From the NCBI GenBank assembly GCA_032718475.1, contig JAUCBJ010008736.1:26751-90750 (forward strand): DNA of 64,000 bases. The letters run 5' to 3'. The translations under genes and the position numbers were made by a program. The notes beneath the pieces were generated by a model. The model had not been told where the DNA came from, did no database searches, and saw only the letters and a list, made by a program, of their open reading frames with translations. Of this stretch, positions 21,935 to 33,682 are shown in pieces; positions within the stretch are counted from its first letter, which is position 1, and each line of letters begins with the position of its first letter. This DNA comes from Nemertoderma westbladi (taxonomy: Eukaryota; Xenacoelomorpha; Nemertodermatida; Nemertodermatidae).

Positions 21935-22700
21935 TATTGAACCAATGTCAGACGTTTTAAAAATCAATTTTAAATTTCAACAATTGTTTAATATTGGGTT
22001 TAGTGATTTATGTACATGATTAAATTTAACCAATGTCAGACGTTTCTAAATAACGTTAAAATCTATGATAAAATTCATTGTTTGTTTAACTTTTGGGTTT
22101 AGTGATTTATGTACACCATTAAATTTAACCAATGTCAGACGTTTCAAATTAACGTTAAAAATCTATGTTAAAATTCAACGTCAGTTTAACGTTTGGGTTT
22201 TGTGATTTATGAACATGATTAAATTTAACCAACGTCAGACATTTCTAAATAACGTTAAAATCTATGATAAAATTCATTGTTTATTTAACTTTTGGGTTTA
22301 GTGATTTATGTACATCATTAAATTTAACCAATGTCAGACGTTTCAAATTAACGTTAAAAATCTATGTTAAAATTCAACGTCAGTTTAACGTTTGGGTTTT
22401 GTGATTTATGAACATGATTAAATTTAACCAACGTCAGACATTTCTAAATAACGTTAAAATCTATGATAAAATTCATTGTTTATTTAACTTTTGGGTTTAG
22501 TGATTTATGTACATCATTAAATTTAACCAATGTCAGACGTTTCAAATTAACGTTAAAAATCTATGTTAAAATTCAACGTTTTTATATAGTGATATATGCA
22601 CATGATTAAATTTAACCAATGTCAGACGTTTCAAAATAACGTTAAAAATCTATGTTAAAATTCAACGTCAGTTTAACGTTTGGGTTTAGTTGATTATAGA
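21935..22700. repeat. ~100-bp satellite with ~200-bp higher-order period
   Basis: AACCAATGTCAGACGTTT or a variant recurs at about 21939, 22029, 22127, 22228, 22327, 22427, 22526 and 22614. Between 22127 and 22526 two variant monomers alternate (CAATGTCAGACGTTTCAAATT and CAACGTCAGACATTTCTAAAT types), so a ~200-bp dimer is the recently amplified unit. AACGTT-rich DNA continues to 22830. Confidence 0.85.
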
Positions 22701-23509
22701 CATGTAGTTTTTAATCGATTATAATACGTTAGAAAACGTTTGTTCTAAGTTATTTTTATAACTTTATTTTTTTAACATAAAACAGACTAAAGTCTAACGT
22801 TAGATTAGCGTAATTAACGTAAAATGTTTGCAGGGCTGACACATATTCCGTTCTCGAACAGACGATAATTAGTTTATCATTAATTCGAGCTTTTTGCTGA
22901 GGGTGGGTATGAAATTAGTTACTTTCATGCCCGCAGAGTTTTGCTGTACAGTACTTTACATAATAAATCAATTAATTGGAATATGTTCGATGCTCAACCA
23001 CACCCACGGTCGTTTTGTTTCCACATATCATATTATTACAGACTTTTATCTTTGAAGTTTTGATTCAAAAAGCCCCTTCAGACAAAACGGGAGGTTACCT
23101 TCTACCCATTGTTGTCGCCTCCAATGGTACAGTTCGCCTCTCTCAGACTACAGTAAATAGCGACAATGATTTTTGGAAACATTTCTTTATTTTGACATAC
23201 AGTAATGCATTCAATTTCTTTTCCTTAATTATTTTCATTTCATACGATATACATATATTTCATTCTTACGAAATCTTTGTACTACATCATTATTGGGTAA
23301 ATCCACACAGACTGATAAGAAGATTACACAAGAATCATTATGGATTGAAATTAAAATCCATTACGGTAGACTTATTCTCTCCAAAATCAACACAAAATGT
23401 GAAGATTAAGTTTAGCATTTTCATCGAATTAATGATAAACTTTCATATTGTATAAATAAAATGATGATAATAAAAAAACGGAACTTTAGCCATACCGGTA
23501 ATTAATTAA
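22701..23509. other. Intergenic, one doubtful ORF
   Basis: A plus frame at 22976-23455 (159 codons) has hydrophobic stretches but resembles nothing known to me and lies in AT-rich DNA. A hairpin GGGTATGAAA / TTTCATGCCC lies at about 22906-22932. Confidence 0.35.
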
Positions 23510-24045
23510 TTAATTAATTAGGTAACAGTTCCGTATAGAAATAAATTTTTATATTATAAATCATTGTTACCATGGCAACATTGCAGAATTCTAGAACAAA
23601 ATATAATTATTATACGCTATTCTAGAACATAAATATAATAAAAAAGTGTAATGTTCTAGATCATATAACTAGTTATTTATTTTTCATATTTAAAATTGTT
23701 AGAAAATAAAAAAAAATTCATAAAATTTTTGGGGTGCGAAATGCCCAAAAGTCAAATTAAGGCAATTAAAAGACAGGTACGGAGAAAAATAAGAAAAATA
23801 TACGACGCCAGAGCTTCGTGTGAGGATTGCGTGTGAGGAAATAATTTAAAATAATTTAATTAAATTTACTAGTTATTTTAAAATTAAAAAAAACTAGCTA
23901 TATGTTCTAGAACATTACATTTTTTATTTTATTTATGTTCTAGAATAGTATATAATACTTTTCTATTGTTGAAGAACTCTTCAACCTTGCCATAGAAACA
24001 ATGATATATGTTTTATAAATGTAGTTCTATACGGAACTCTAGCTA
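23510..24045. mobile_element. MITE family M1, copy 2
   Basis: The left part (23521-23700) and the reverse complement of 23880-24045 match: both carry the end AGTTCCGTATAG, a ATCATTGTT..CATGGCAA block, TTCTAGAACA and TATAGCTAGTT-type ends. The same ordered blocks occur at 2993-3180. AT-rich TTAATTA sequence flanks both ends, so the target duplication cannot be set exactly. Confidence 0.75.
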
Positions 24046-24564
24046 TTAATTATGAACAATAGTGCAGCTGAAATAAAAAATAAATTGTACATTCTAGAAA
24101 TAATTAAATAATAAGATAATATTTATATTTCTGTCTTTCGACTTTTGTCTTTTGGATAAGGACTTCTAGTACATAGTATCTATTTATTCAGGGCGTGACG
24201 CTCGCATACAGTGTTAATTTTTTAGAGGAAGCGAGGCCGGATATTTTATATTTAGTGTAATAATTTTCCTTTAAAATATCCTCTTTATTGTCAGCAAAAG
24301 TGCGGATAATAAAGACTTTATTGTCCTCCTTTGCGGTCAATAAAGACATTATCCAATCAACGATCTAGAAGATTTTTCTGTTGATTTCCGCATTATTTAT
24401 TCTAGAACAGTAATTACGATGGTAATTATTAATAAATTTAGAATTAATTTATTTAGTTGTAGGATCTTTTGCTCCAGCTACTGTAGTTTAATATAATTTT
24501 TGGTTTGATTATTTCATTCATTAACGTTTTGGAAAATCACCTTCGCTCACAAACCATAGCTAAG
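24046..24564. other. AT-rich intergenic DNA
   Basis: No gene recognised. 24278-24360 has a short inverted pairing of AATAAAGACTTTATT-like segments. Confidence 0.4.
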
Positions 24565-24715
24565 CTAGTATATAGTAGCTACTATATAGTAGCTAGTATA
24601 TAGTAGCTAGTATATAGTTTCTAGTATATAGTAGCTAGTATTTAGTAGCTAGTATATAGTAGCTAGTATTTAGTAGCTAGTATATAGTAGCTAGAATATA
24701 GTAGGTAGTATTATT
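24565..24715. repeat. 14-bp tandem repeat
   Basis: About ten imperfect copies of TAGTAGCTAGTATA. 24716-25319 downstream of it shows no gene and would be the 3' flank of the receptor gene. Confidence 0.9.
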
Positions 24716-25319
24716 TAATTACACAGTAGTGTAGAACTGACTTCAAATTTGGGATAACTTTGTTCATTTTAATGAAAGCAGAATCTTATGCAAAAATAAG
24801 TTATTTTTTGTCCTCTATATACTCCTCGGCCTTCGGAACTATTCCTCGAAGATGCGGATTATTAGTCGGACAAAAAAATGTCACTTTCTTTTTGTAAAAT
24901 ATATAGTTAATAATTAACAGAAGCATTTTTCTCAATTGTCATTGTTTTTAGTATGCGAAGTCCATAGCAACGGGCATTTTTGCTTATTTATGTAGTAGCA
25001 CTTTCCTATTTCGTGATCAATTTACATGAGAAGAATTGTTGGAAAAAATTGTTGGAAATTATCAAAGTTTGGTAATAAGCATTTTTAAATATAGGGAATC
25101 ATCACATGATAATGAAATGATCAAATTTAGGTTTTAATTGATCATTATTTACTTAGCAAATCTGATTTCTAGAGCAACGAGTAACGTTTCATAACAATTT
25201 AGGGATTGTCACATAAGTAATTTTTTTACACCAACAATGTGTTTTTATTAGGATTGAGTTATATATCAACGATGAGTGAACAATATTACTGTAGTTAACA
25301 AGTTTACACTGAAATCTTG

Positions 25320-26618
25320 TCACTCTTCTATAAATAGTAAGTATGAACAAAAGTATAGCGCAGTTACCAGAATATATAAACCCGGAAAAAGTAACCTCGA
25401 TACTTTATCGATGATCATGGCATCATCTCGAATGTTGTTGCAATTAGTGGTGATTGACGTCGATACTTTGTCGCCATTGGTTGTTAAAACTTTGTCATCC
25501 TGCTTTTTGCCAAAATAGCAGACCAATGCCAACTGCACGAGACTACCAAATGAAAACAAAAATGAAATGGCAAAGTAGACATCAAGGGCTTTGATGTAAG
25601 CAACTTTGGGAATTCTAGCATAAGTGTGTTGCGCTATAGTTATAATTATTAGCATTGTTGTTATGTTTAATGCAGCCCTAGCAGGTGTCGCCTTACGATC
25701 CACCCAAAATGCCACCCACGATATAACTACAGCTAGGTTTAGTGGAAAGTAAATTGTAAATATATAAGCGCTGGTTCGGCGTCTAAATGGGAACGATATA
25801 GTTAATGATGAATAGTTTCCCACCGCATATTCCATCTCCATCTCTTCTAATACAAGATCTGCCGAAGTGAGACTCTCATGCTGCGTAAAATCCAATTTGC
25901 GCAGCAGTTCAGCTCCACTTTTAGTATTTTTGTTATTGTTGAAAATCCAGAAGGATAAAACGAGATCAGTAACATCAAACCCATAACTGAGCATTTGTAT
26001 GGGGCATATCTGCTTGTCCATTGGATAGTGAGCAAATTTGAAGGAACACCGGAACTTCATTCCAAAACGCTGCGATGTCAAGATATCTCCATTGGAGGTA
26101 ACCATGATCTGGGAATTTGGCATTGGTTCCTCAAACACAGTCATTGACAAACTGTTGCTAAAATAAACATTGGGTTTCCAAATATAATCGATAAATGATG
26201 ACCCAACTGTAAGTGATTTATTGTGAACATCGAATGTGTCATTATAAGCGAGTCTAGGATCATTCCACCATAATCGCAAATATATATTAGTAGTGAATGT
26301 CATTTCTTCATCATTAATATCACCTATGTGATCAATACCAACATGTACAGCAACAGGTAATGGTTGGATTCCCAAATATGGTCTTGTCATTTGGTTATAA
26401 ATCGACTTGTCAGAGACAACATTTATCAAATAGTCACTTATATTTGAATCCAAAGTCTTCAAACTAATCGCAAATGCATTACCGCAGCTTTTAAACACCA
26501 CACTGATTATAAGCGTTATTAGTAATGATTTTGATTGCATAATTACCAAATTTATTAAATTTTCTGTAATACTTAAATGGAATAATAGTTTAAATCCAAG
26601 TTGTAACTTTTGGTACAT
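25320..26618 (-). CDS. Cys-loop ligand-gated anion channel subunit
   Basis: Uninterrupted frame of 432 codons with the full pentameric-receptor plan. Met27 (26540) followed by a hydrophobic stretch looks like the signal-peptide start, so translation may begin there rather than at 26618. The ectodomain has WWNDPRLAYN (about 117-126), WKPNVYFSNS (147-156) and the signature Cys loop C191-C205 with exactly 13 residues between and the YPMD turn. Membrane segments: M1 ~284-304, M2 ~311-332, M3 ~345-368, M4 ~408-428; the M3-M4 loop is short (~40 residues). M2 starts with TPARAALNITTM; the Pro-Ala-Arg entry is typical of anion-selective GABA, glycine and glutamate-gated chloride receptors, so chloride conductance is inferred. 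The ligand is not predictable; there is no vicinal Cys pair in loop C, unlike nicotinic alpha subunits. Length fits the family. The lack of introns is unusual for an animal receptor gene. Confidence 0.9.
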   Translation of the reverse strand: MYQKLQLGFKLLFHLSITENLINLVIMQSKSLLITLIISVVFKSCGNAFAISLKTLDSNISDYLINVVSDKSIYNQMTRPYLGIQPLPVAVHVGIDHIGDINDEEMTFTTNIYLRLWWNDPRLAYNDTFDVHNKSLTVGSSFIDYIWKPNVYFSNSLSMTVFEEPMPNSQIMVTSNGDILTSQRFGMKFRCSFKFAHYPMDKQICPIQMLSYGFDVTDLVLSFWIFNNNKNTKSGAELLRKLDFTQHESLTSADLVLEEMEMEYAVGNYSSLTISFPFRRRTSAYIFTIYFPLNLAVVISWVAFWVDRKATPARAALNITTMLIIITIAQHTYARIPKVAYIKALDVYFAISFLFSFGSLVQLALVCYFGKKQDDKVLTTNGDKVSTSITTNCNNIRDDAMIIDKVSRLLFPGLYILVTALYFCSYLLFIEE

Positions 26619-27452
26619 GAACTACTAACCCCTACTGAAATATCTCATTGTATTGGCCTACATACCATATGCATTTATTGGATATGAATTCCATGTCATC
26701 GTTTTCTGCCGGCAACAGTTTCTCTTCATCCATACACACTTTAACCAGTATTCTCGATGACATTAGTGGTGTTGGTCCGTAGCAGTCAATAGGGATTCGA
26801 GGATTGGTGGCCAACCACTGGACAGGTTAAGGATTGAACCACTCGCCAAAAGCCTACAGCTTGCTAGACTCATTCTATCTATAATCGGCTGCAGAATTGT
26901 AGATGCACATTAATATGCTATGTTCCACCACCACGCAATCTACAATTGGGTTGCTGTGATGCAATGTGCATTAAGAATGCTATACCGGATTATAGACTCC
27001 ATGCAAACTGGAGGATTAGGTGAGTCTGAGGTTGAAAAACTTTCCCTAACCAGATGTCCAATAACCCCTACAAATTACTGACATTGTCTTTAAGATAGAT
27101 GGTAGCATCACTCGCATGCAGCAGTGATGGAGGCCGGAGATATGAGGCAAGTATATTGTCCACCCGAACATATGCAGTGTTTATCATCAGCAGTGTGGTT
27201 GCTGGCAGCATACAGGAGAAGTATTTCTACCATACGCTTTTGTCACGATCAGTTTAGGTAGTAGATACATGGTACCGGTTTGTTCCATTGCAGTGGGAAA
27301 CACCCTGTAGTAGCTGATAGTTAATAAGTTTGTGGTGGTCATGGGGGCACCGTACCTATTCATATGACTTAGAATCAGGACGAAGAATAGCTCATAACAG
27401 AGGACCAACGATGAATCAGGATCAATGTTGCTCAATATAGATTTCCGCTACA
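26619..27452. other. Upstream region of receptor gene
   Basis: Minus frames at 26632-26814 and 27187-27435 resemble no family known to me. The first has a donor-like GGTATG near its end, so it could hold an upstream exon; there is no further support. Confidence 0.35.
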
Positions 27453-28628
27453 CCGTGAGTGTATAGAGCACACATTGAGCATATAGAGCACACATTGAGC
27501 ATATAGAGCACACCGTGAGTGTATAGAGCACACAGTGAGGGTATAGAGCACACAGTGAGTGTATAGAGCACACAGTGAGTGTATAGAACACACAGTGAGT
27601 GTATAAAGCACACAGTGAGTGTATAGAGCACACAGAAAGTGTATAGAGCACACAGTGAGTGTATAGAACACACAGTGAGTGTATAGAACACACAGTGAGT
27701 GTATAGAACACACAGTGAGTGTATAGAACACACAGTGAGTGTATAGAACACACAGTGAGTGTATAAAGCACACAGTGAGTGTATAGAGCACACAGAAAGT
27801 GTATAGAGCACACAGTGAGTGTATAGAACACACAGTGAGTGTATAGAACACACAGTGAGTGTATAGAACACACAGTGAGTGTATAAAGCACACAGTGAGT
27901 GTATAGAACACACAGTGAGTGTATAAAGCACACAGTGAGTGTATAGAACACACAGTGAGTGTATAAAGCACACAGTGAGTGTATAGAACACTCAGTGAGT
28001 GTATAAAGCACACAGTGAGTGTATAGAACACACAGTGAGTGTATAAAGCACACAGTGAGTGTATAGAACACACAGTGAGTGTATAAGGCACACAGTGGGT
28101 GTATAGAGCACACAGAAAGTGTATAGAGCACACAGTGAGTGTATAAAGCACACAGTGAGTGTATAGAGCACACAGAAAGTGTATAGAGCACACAGTGAGT
28201 GTATAGAACACACAGTGAGTGTATAGAGCACACAGAAAGTGTATAGAGCACACAGTGAGTGTATAGAACACACAGTGAGTGTATAGAACACACAGTGAGT
28301 GTATAAAGCACACAGTGAGTGTATAGAACACACAGTGAGTGTATAGAACACACAGTGAGTGTATAAAGCACACAGTGAGTGTATAAAGCACACAGTGAGT
28401 GTATAGAACACACAGTGAGTGTATAAAGCACACAGTGAGTGTATAGAGCACACAGAAAGTGTATAGAGCACACAGTGAGTGTATAGAACACACAGTGAGT
28501 GTATAAAGCACACAGTGAGTGTATAGAACACACAGTGAGAGTATAGGGACTATATAAAGTGTATAGAGCACACAGTGAGTGTATAGAGCACACAGTGAGT
28601 GTATAGAGTATACAGTGAGTGTATAGTA
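27453..28628. repeat. 20-bp satellite, ~58 copies
   Basis: Tandem copies of GTATAGAACACACAGTGAGT with exact 20-bp register through almost the whole array. Variants: GTATAGAGCA, GTATAAAGCA, and CACAGAAAGT in place of CACAGTGAGT. The first units (27453-27540) and last units (28541-28628) are more diverged, as expected for array edges. All three minus frames stay open over 500-1200 bases because the unit lacks stops on that strand. One isolated unit lies at 29040-29061. Confidence 0.97.
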
Positions 28629-28639
28629 TTAGCAGCGCA

Positions 28640-29037
28640 TTCGGGCAATTTAATGTTAAAATGATGGTGCATATTAGATACATGTCAATTGTAATCAATT
28701 GTAAGTTTATTTAAAAGAGTTGATAAGACTGATAACAAAATATTGAGTACAATTACTAATGTATGCCGTCTGGACAGTACATCCAGAATAATGGAAATGT
28801 GTGACCCTAAGACTTGGGTTTAAGTTGTAATTTTGTATCGTTTTTTGTCATATTTTTCTATGATCTGTTTTGTTTCGTGTATTTTTACTATATTGTCTTA
28901 TAACCAACCTTATTGTGCTTTACCTTGTTAGCCTGACTGTGTATATTCTGTTTGTTTGTATATATGTATTAGTACAGTATTTTTATGGGCCAACTGGGCC
29001 TGAAATAAAGCCAATTGTAATAATAATAATAATAATA
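28640..29037 (+). mobile_element. 3' end of a retroelement inserted in the satellite
   Basis: A ~400-bp non-satellite block ending in GGGCCTGAAATAAAGCCAA, TTG and an (AAT)n tail (about 29018-29037), after which one satellite unit resumes (29040-29061). A short A/T microsatellite tail is typical of non-LTR 3' ends. No coding part is kept, so the family is unknown; the tail is unlike LINE-A. Confidence 0.65.
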
Positions 29038-29065
29038 GATCACACAGTGAGTGTATAGAGCTGCT

Positions 29066-30137
29066 GTATCAGTATATGATGGTTCGACAACATTTGTGTC
29101 TACTGTTGACGGTGACACAGAACCATTTGAAGTGTTATGGGGCGTCCTCCAAGGAGACACACTCCAGGGAGGCACCATTCTTGTTCATAATTGTGGTTGA
29201 CTATGTTCTACACATGTCCTTAGATCATCATAATGATGATGGGGTGATGATAACTCCACCTACTGGCTCCAGAAGTCGAGGAAATCCTGCCAAGTACCTA
29301 ACTGATCTAGACTTTGCTGATGACTTAGGAGTATTCTCAGAATCACTAGCGGGAGCCCAACGGCTCCTCAGCTCATTAGAACAGGATGCTTCTAGTGTTG
29401 GTCTTTTTATTAACTCCAGAAAGACCAAAATTTTGACAGTTAACTTTGAAAGTCCTCAGCAAGTCTCTGACCGGATGAGCATAAGCTCAAAGGATGGTAT
29501 GGTTGAGCATGTGGACGACTTCTGTTACCTGGGATCATGGATCTGGAAGTCAGGTGAGGACCTTCCAATACGTAAGGGAAAGGCATGGGCAGCCTTGAAT
29601 AGGCTTTCCAGGATTTGGAAGTCACCGAAAATTATTCGGAAACTTAAGGTCCGATTATTTAGAGCAGCAGTAGTTCCAGTTCTCCTCTATGGGAGTCCTT
29701 GCTGGCCTCTAACTGCTGAGGACACCAAATCTCTGGATGGCACATTCACAAGAATGCTAGGCCGGGTTCATTGTGTCAAGTACAATGCACAAATCTCCAA
29801 CCAGACACTATATAACATTGGAGGTGTATCATTGGTTCCCCCAAGCTTGACACTAGAACAAAATCGCCTCCGCTTTGCAGGACATTTCTTTCGCCGTGAG
29901 GACCAGCCAGTGCATAATCTTGTACTTTGGCAGCCTCATGGGGAGTGAATACGCATGGTGGACAGCCCATGACTTTCTTGAGACGCATCTTAAAGGATAC
30001 TGGCCTTGAAGATGCGGATGATCTAGCAAATGTCATGGGTGATATGGAGTTGTAGTGGTGCAATTTTGTTGACAGGCCGGCACAGCATTCGTAAAAATGC
30101 GCTGCAATGCAGCATGCCAATCCTAGTAGTAGTAGTT
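29066..30137 (+). mobile_element. LINE-A copy 5, 5'-truncated
   Basis: Starts inside the reverse transcriptase (before YDGSTTF) directly after the isolated satellite unit and runs to the family 3' tail. The main frame 29076-29948 (290 codons) includes FADD and LLYGSPCWPLT. It is broken near 29170 by a small duplication/insertion around CTCCAGGGAGGCACC and near 29941 by an extra G. Protein-level identity to the other copies looks very high by eye. Confidence 0.9.
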
Positions 30138-30449
30138 ATAGCTATTGTTTTGGTTTCGTTGCTGACATTTTATTGAAAAAATGTAATACCTACTACTATA
30201 ATTTTTTATAACATCAATATAATTTTCTGACCCTGACAGGCCCGGGGGGCCCAGATCGTCAAGGGGGCCCGGGAATTTTCCCGAATAGATGTATGGCTAA
30301 AAAATTTTTCTAATAATATGAGTAACTGTTGTACTACACGATATGTTGGGATGGTGTCTTCAGAAAATATTTTGAAGTAATTCAACGAGATAAAACGCGA
30401 CGGGAGAGAAAATCACTTCGACCTAACCTGTCATATTCCATAAATGATA
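30138..30449. other. Spacer with GC-rich inverted motif
   Basis: 30238-30276 has CAGGCCCGGGGGGCCCAG and GGGGGCCCGGGAA, mutually complementary G/C blocks, next to A/T-rich DNA; possibly the edge of a non-autonomous element. No gene. Confidence 0.35.
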
Positions 30450-33400
30450 TTAACCCACCCATGGCCGCTTTTTTTCGCCCACGTCGTTGGCCGTTCCGGC
30501 TCACAAACGACCCGAGTTATTTTAAGTCACAAGAAAGCAAAATAAATATACAACTAATAATTTCATCAATTAAAATAACTGCCCACCGGTTTCCCTTGAG
30601 GTTGGTTGCCAGTTTAATCGATTTATTTTTTTGATTGATTGATCAATTATTGATTGATTGATCAATTATTGATTGATTGAACAATTATTGATTGATTGAT
30701 ATAAAGTTCCAATAATCAGCGAAAGTAGAATAATTTTACTAATATAAGCATAAAACACAAAGAGCACATTCAACAGACAAAGTTTAAGAAATTTATGAAG
30801 GGCAGACAATGAGTATATATTTATTTATCATATCATTCATTTACACACATTTCACAGTTTATCAGTTCATGTCGGTGCCGTTTACAAACAGGTTTTGTAC
30901 AATTCTGGCAGATGCCAACAGTTTTAATGTCCGATGCGGCGGGGCAAAGGAAACACCGCTTCCTCTTGCGTGTTCCACTTACAACAATTCCTTGGCTGGA
31001 AGAAGGTGACTGTCCTTGAATAGCCACAGCCAGGCTGTGTGACTGCTGTGGGATGTGACAGCTCAGTTTACGTGATTGAATGGCCACCTTGAGTAAACCT
31101 TCAGAAAGAGACAGAAGAAATTTCCTCCTGTCTGTATTTGAACGTTTGCCAGGGGAAGGATAATAAAGCTTAAATATAACATATGAAGCAATTCCAGCCA
31201 CATCAACCATTGTATAAAACAATTTCTGTGGCCATCGAAAAGTTCCACGACGGACTGTCATCATCGTAACCATCTTGTCCATGACATCGACACCACATTT
31301 GCAGTGATTATAATCCACAATCATCTCCGGTTTCATCGCAGCAGTATCAACACACTTTTGATCGTAGTGCATTGAAGAAATTAGTGTCACATTCTTCTTC
31401 TTTGCAGTGATGTAGGAGACTATTGTTGCAGTTTCCTGGTGACCAAACAAGCTGGAAAGCGGTGGCCTTGACCCAACAGTGGTAAACTCCAGTGGCAGCT
31501 CTGGCTTGTTCTTGCGTATTGTACCTAGGTATGAAAGTTTGAGCTGTCGCAGTTCATTCACAAGGGCTAAACTGGAAAAAAAGTTGTACGCACAAATATT
31601 GCGCCCTGAGTTCTTTATGGTATCAATTAGATCCAGCACAACACGCTTTCCTTGATTGACTTCACGGCCAGCACGCCCGGGTTGCTTGCCTAAGTAAACC
31701 TGCCCACTTATTGGATAGAAAGTGGTAGCATCGCACAGCCACCACACCTTGAGACCATATTTAGCTGGCTTACTCTTCATGTACTGCCTGAAGCTACACT
31801 TACCACGAAAAGGCGTTAACATTTCATCGACTGTCAAGTATGGACCAGGAACATAGCAAGACCGTAGTCTGGAGGTAAATATGTCCCAAACATCACGAAG
31901 GGGTGCTAGTCGGTCCAGTCCTCGTCTAACGGAGCGAGTTTCTTTGGAATCGAATCTCAAAAAACGCAAAAACTCCTTGACTCTCAGAAGACTGAATGCT
32001 GCATTATATATAGGCCGTCCATGACCTTTCACAGTATCAAACAACTCATCTATGGGTAATCGAGAATCCCGTTGTAAACCAGAATATATCAAAAATCCAA
32101 TGAATCCAGTTAACTCTTCCAGTGTAAATGGAGTAAAGGCAGGTGAGTTCCGCAAACCCTCTTCATTTGAGTACTTCAGAACCACCGACATCAATGCAAC
32201 ATTGAACAACAACTGGAATGCATGTATTGGTTCTACAATATTCAAATCTCGAACATGTCGGGGCAATCCTGAAAAAAATAAAATAAAACAAATTTAGACA
32301 ATAGGCTACTGCTACTGGTAGCCAACAAGTAGGGCATACCTAAATAACTTAAAATTAAAATTATTTGGATTGGATAGATCTTATAGATCTACAGATCTAG
32401 ATAGCCTCAACTGATATTAGCTGTCAGGCTAGACATCTATAGCCACATTGATCGGGTACAGGCTATATCAGTATATGGTATGCCCACCACAGATCATACA
32501 AACTACTCTGCTACTACAGCCTACTACTACCTACTACAGTACTACAACAAACAGGCAAACAAACCTGAAGATGAACGGCAAATATTTATCTCACGAGTCT
32601 TTCCTGTGGTTGGAGCCTTACTGGCCCACAAATCAGTCACCACAACTTTCTTATTTACAAGTTTGTGAAAGACGCCAGAAGGTACATATAGAGGCGGTAT
32701 TGGTACCGGTATATCATGTGGTTGAGCTGATTCACCATCGGTACTGGTGCCAGCATGACCAGTTGCAGTTGTAAGTGTTGTACCGGTAGGCAAATCCACA
32801 GAATCATCTCCAGATCCAGATGATGATTGAGATTCTACATTATCAGCTTCTGAATTTGACCCTTGAAGCCCATCTTCAACATCAGAAAGGCAACCTTCCT
32901 CCTCAGACTCACTTTCGAAATCGGGCCTATCAAAGAATAGATCTTGACGGGGTATGCGAGTTCTCCTTGGATATTCCTTGCGCGATGGGGTACCGGTACC
33001 CGTACCAGTAGCCATTTATTAGTTCGTCGTCCAAACTACTGAACGAGACGGTCTGAATCCTTCATTTTTAACCATGAACAAAACGACAGGCAGTGACAGG
33101 ACAGGTCAATGCAGGTTGAACGTGAACACACTGTACAGGCACCGGTACAGACTGCTGACTGGCCTATGTAGAGTACCGGTACTGCTGTACGGTATACAGG
33201 TATAGCAGTATAGTCTGATAGTGTATATATGTATGCACAAGGCCTACTAGAGAACCTTAGGCCTTGCTATAGCAGTACTGCAGTAGCATACGGTGTAACT
33301 ACAGCAAACAGAACTAACTGCAAACAGGTAAATCCGTAGGGGTCGTTTGTGACCCAAACCGGCCAAATATGTGGGGACTTTGGAAAACAGTTCATAAAAC

Positions 33401-33567
33401 CCAGAAAATTTGAAATTTTTTAAAATCTTTTGATGCTATGTTGTTTGTAGCATAATATGGTAAGAATTCATGAAATTTTGGGTTGGTGGGCCCAAAGCTA
33501 TTTGATTGGTTGACAAAACAATATCTGCTCGGGTCGCAAAAGACCGGATCGGCCATGCGTGAGTTAA
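30450..33567 (-). mobile_element. piggyBac-type transposon with TTAA ends
   Basis: Left boundary TTAA at 30450-30453 followed by CCCACCCATGGCCG; right boundary TTAA at 33564-33567, and reading inward on the minus strand CTCACGCATGGCCG. These 14-bp ends match at 12 positions, and the TTAA target duplication is the hallmark of piggyBac. Subterminal repeats add support: CCGG..CACAAACGACCC at ~30490-30512 has an inverted partner at ~33341-33366, and CGACCCGAG also occurs inverted at ~33532-33540. The element encodes only the transposase. A 22-bp TTGATTGATTGA-type tandem repeat lies inside at 30630-30700. Total length is about 3.1 kb, normal for the superfamily. Confidence 0.88.
30833..33015 (-). 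CDS. piggyBac transposase, two exons, one catalytic Asp lost
   Basis: Exon 1 is 33015-32595 (ATG at 33015), exon 2 is 32268-30833. The donor is CTC|GTGAGA, the acceptor TTTTTTTCAG|GATTGCC. Exon 1 is 421 bases, so its last C joins GA of exon 2 to give an Arg codon in the frame of exon 2; the product is 618 residues, usual for the family. The N-terminus is acidic (ESESEEEGCLSDVEDG), as in other piggyBac proteins. The DDE core has LTVDEMLTPFRGKC (first Asp kept) and DYNHCKCGVDVMDKM (third Asp kept), but the position of the second Asp, normally DNFFTS-like, reads AYNFFSS, a GAC-to-TAC change. The C-terminus has a Cys/His cluster (RCFLCP...CQNC...CKRHRH), the zinc-binding domain that contacts the terminal repeats. 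The frame is otherwise intact. Either a recently inactivated copy or one kept for binding only. Confidence 0.88.
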
Positions 33568-33682
33568 AGCAGTTTATTTTGATGGAAGAAGTGATAACAC
33601 ATTGGTATTAGTAGATGCAAAGAGGAGGTAAATTGCGGACATACAGGGTATCAGGTAGTATTTCCAGGTCTATCTTTGACTT

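Noticed and set aside
22976-23455. 159-codon plus ORF as a gene
   Set aside because: No recognisable domain, AT-driven composition and no supporting signals.
26820-26905. B-box-like GGTTCAATCC and A-box-like TAGCAAGCTG on the minus strand
   Set aside because: No cloverleaf can be folded around them and spacing is wrong for a tRNA; probably chance.
27432-28698. Long minus-strand ORFs (379 and 416 codons) of a Cys/Tyr/Leu/His-rich protein
   Set aside because: They are open only because the 20-bp satellite unit has no stop in any minus frame; three overlapping frames are equally open.
33015-33567. Right flank of the piggyBac gene as an independent MITE because of internal inverted GGTCGTTTGTGACCC motifs
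   Set aside because: These motifs pair with the left subterminal region of the same element and lie inside the TTAA-bounded unit.
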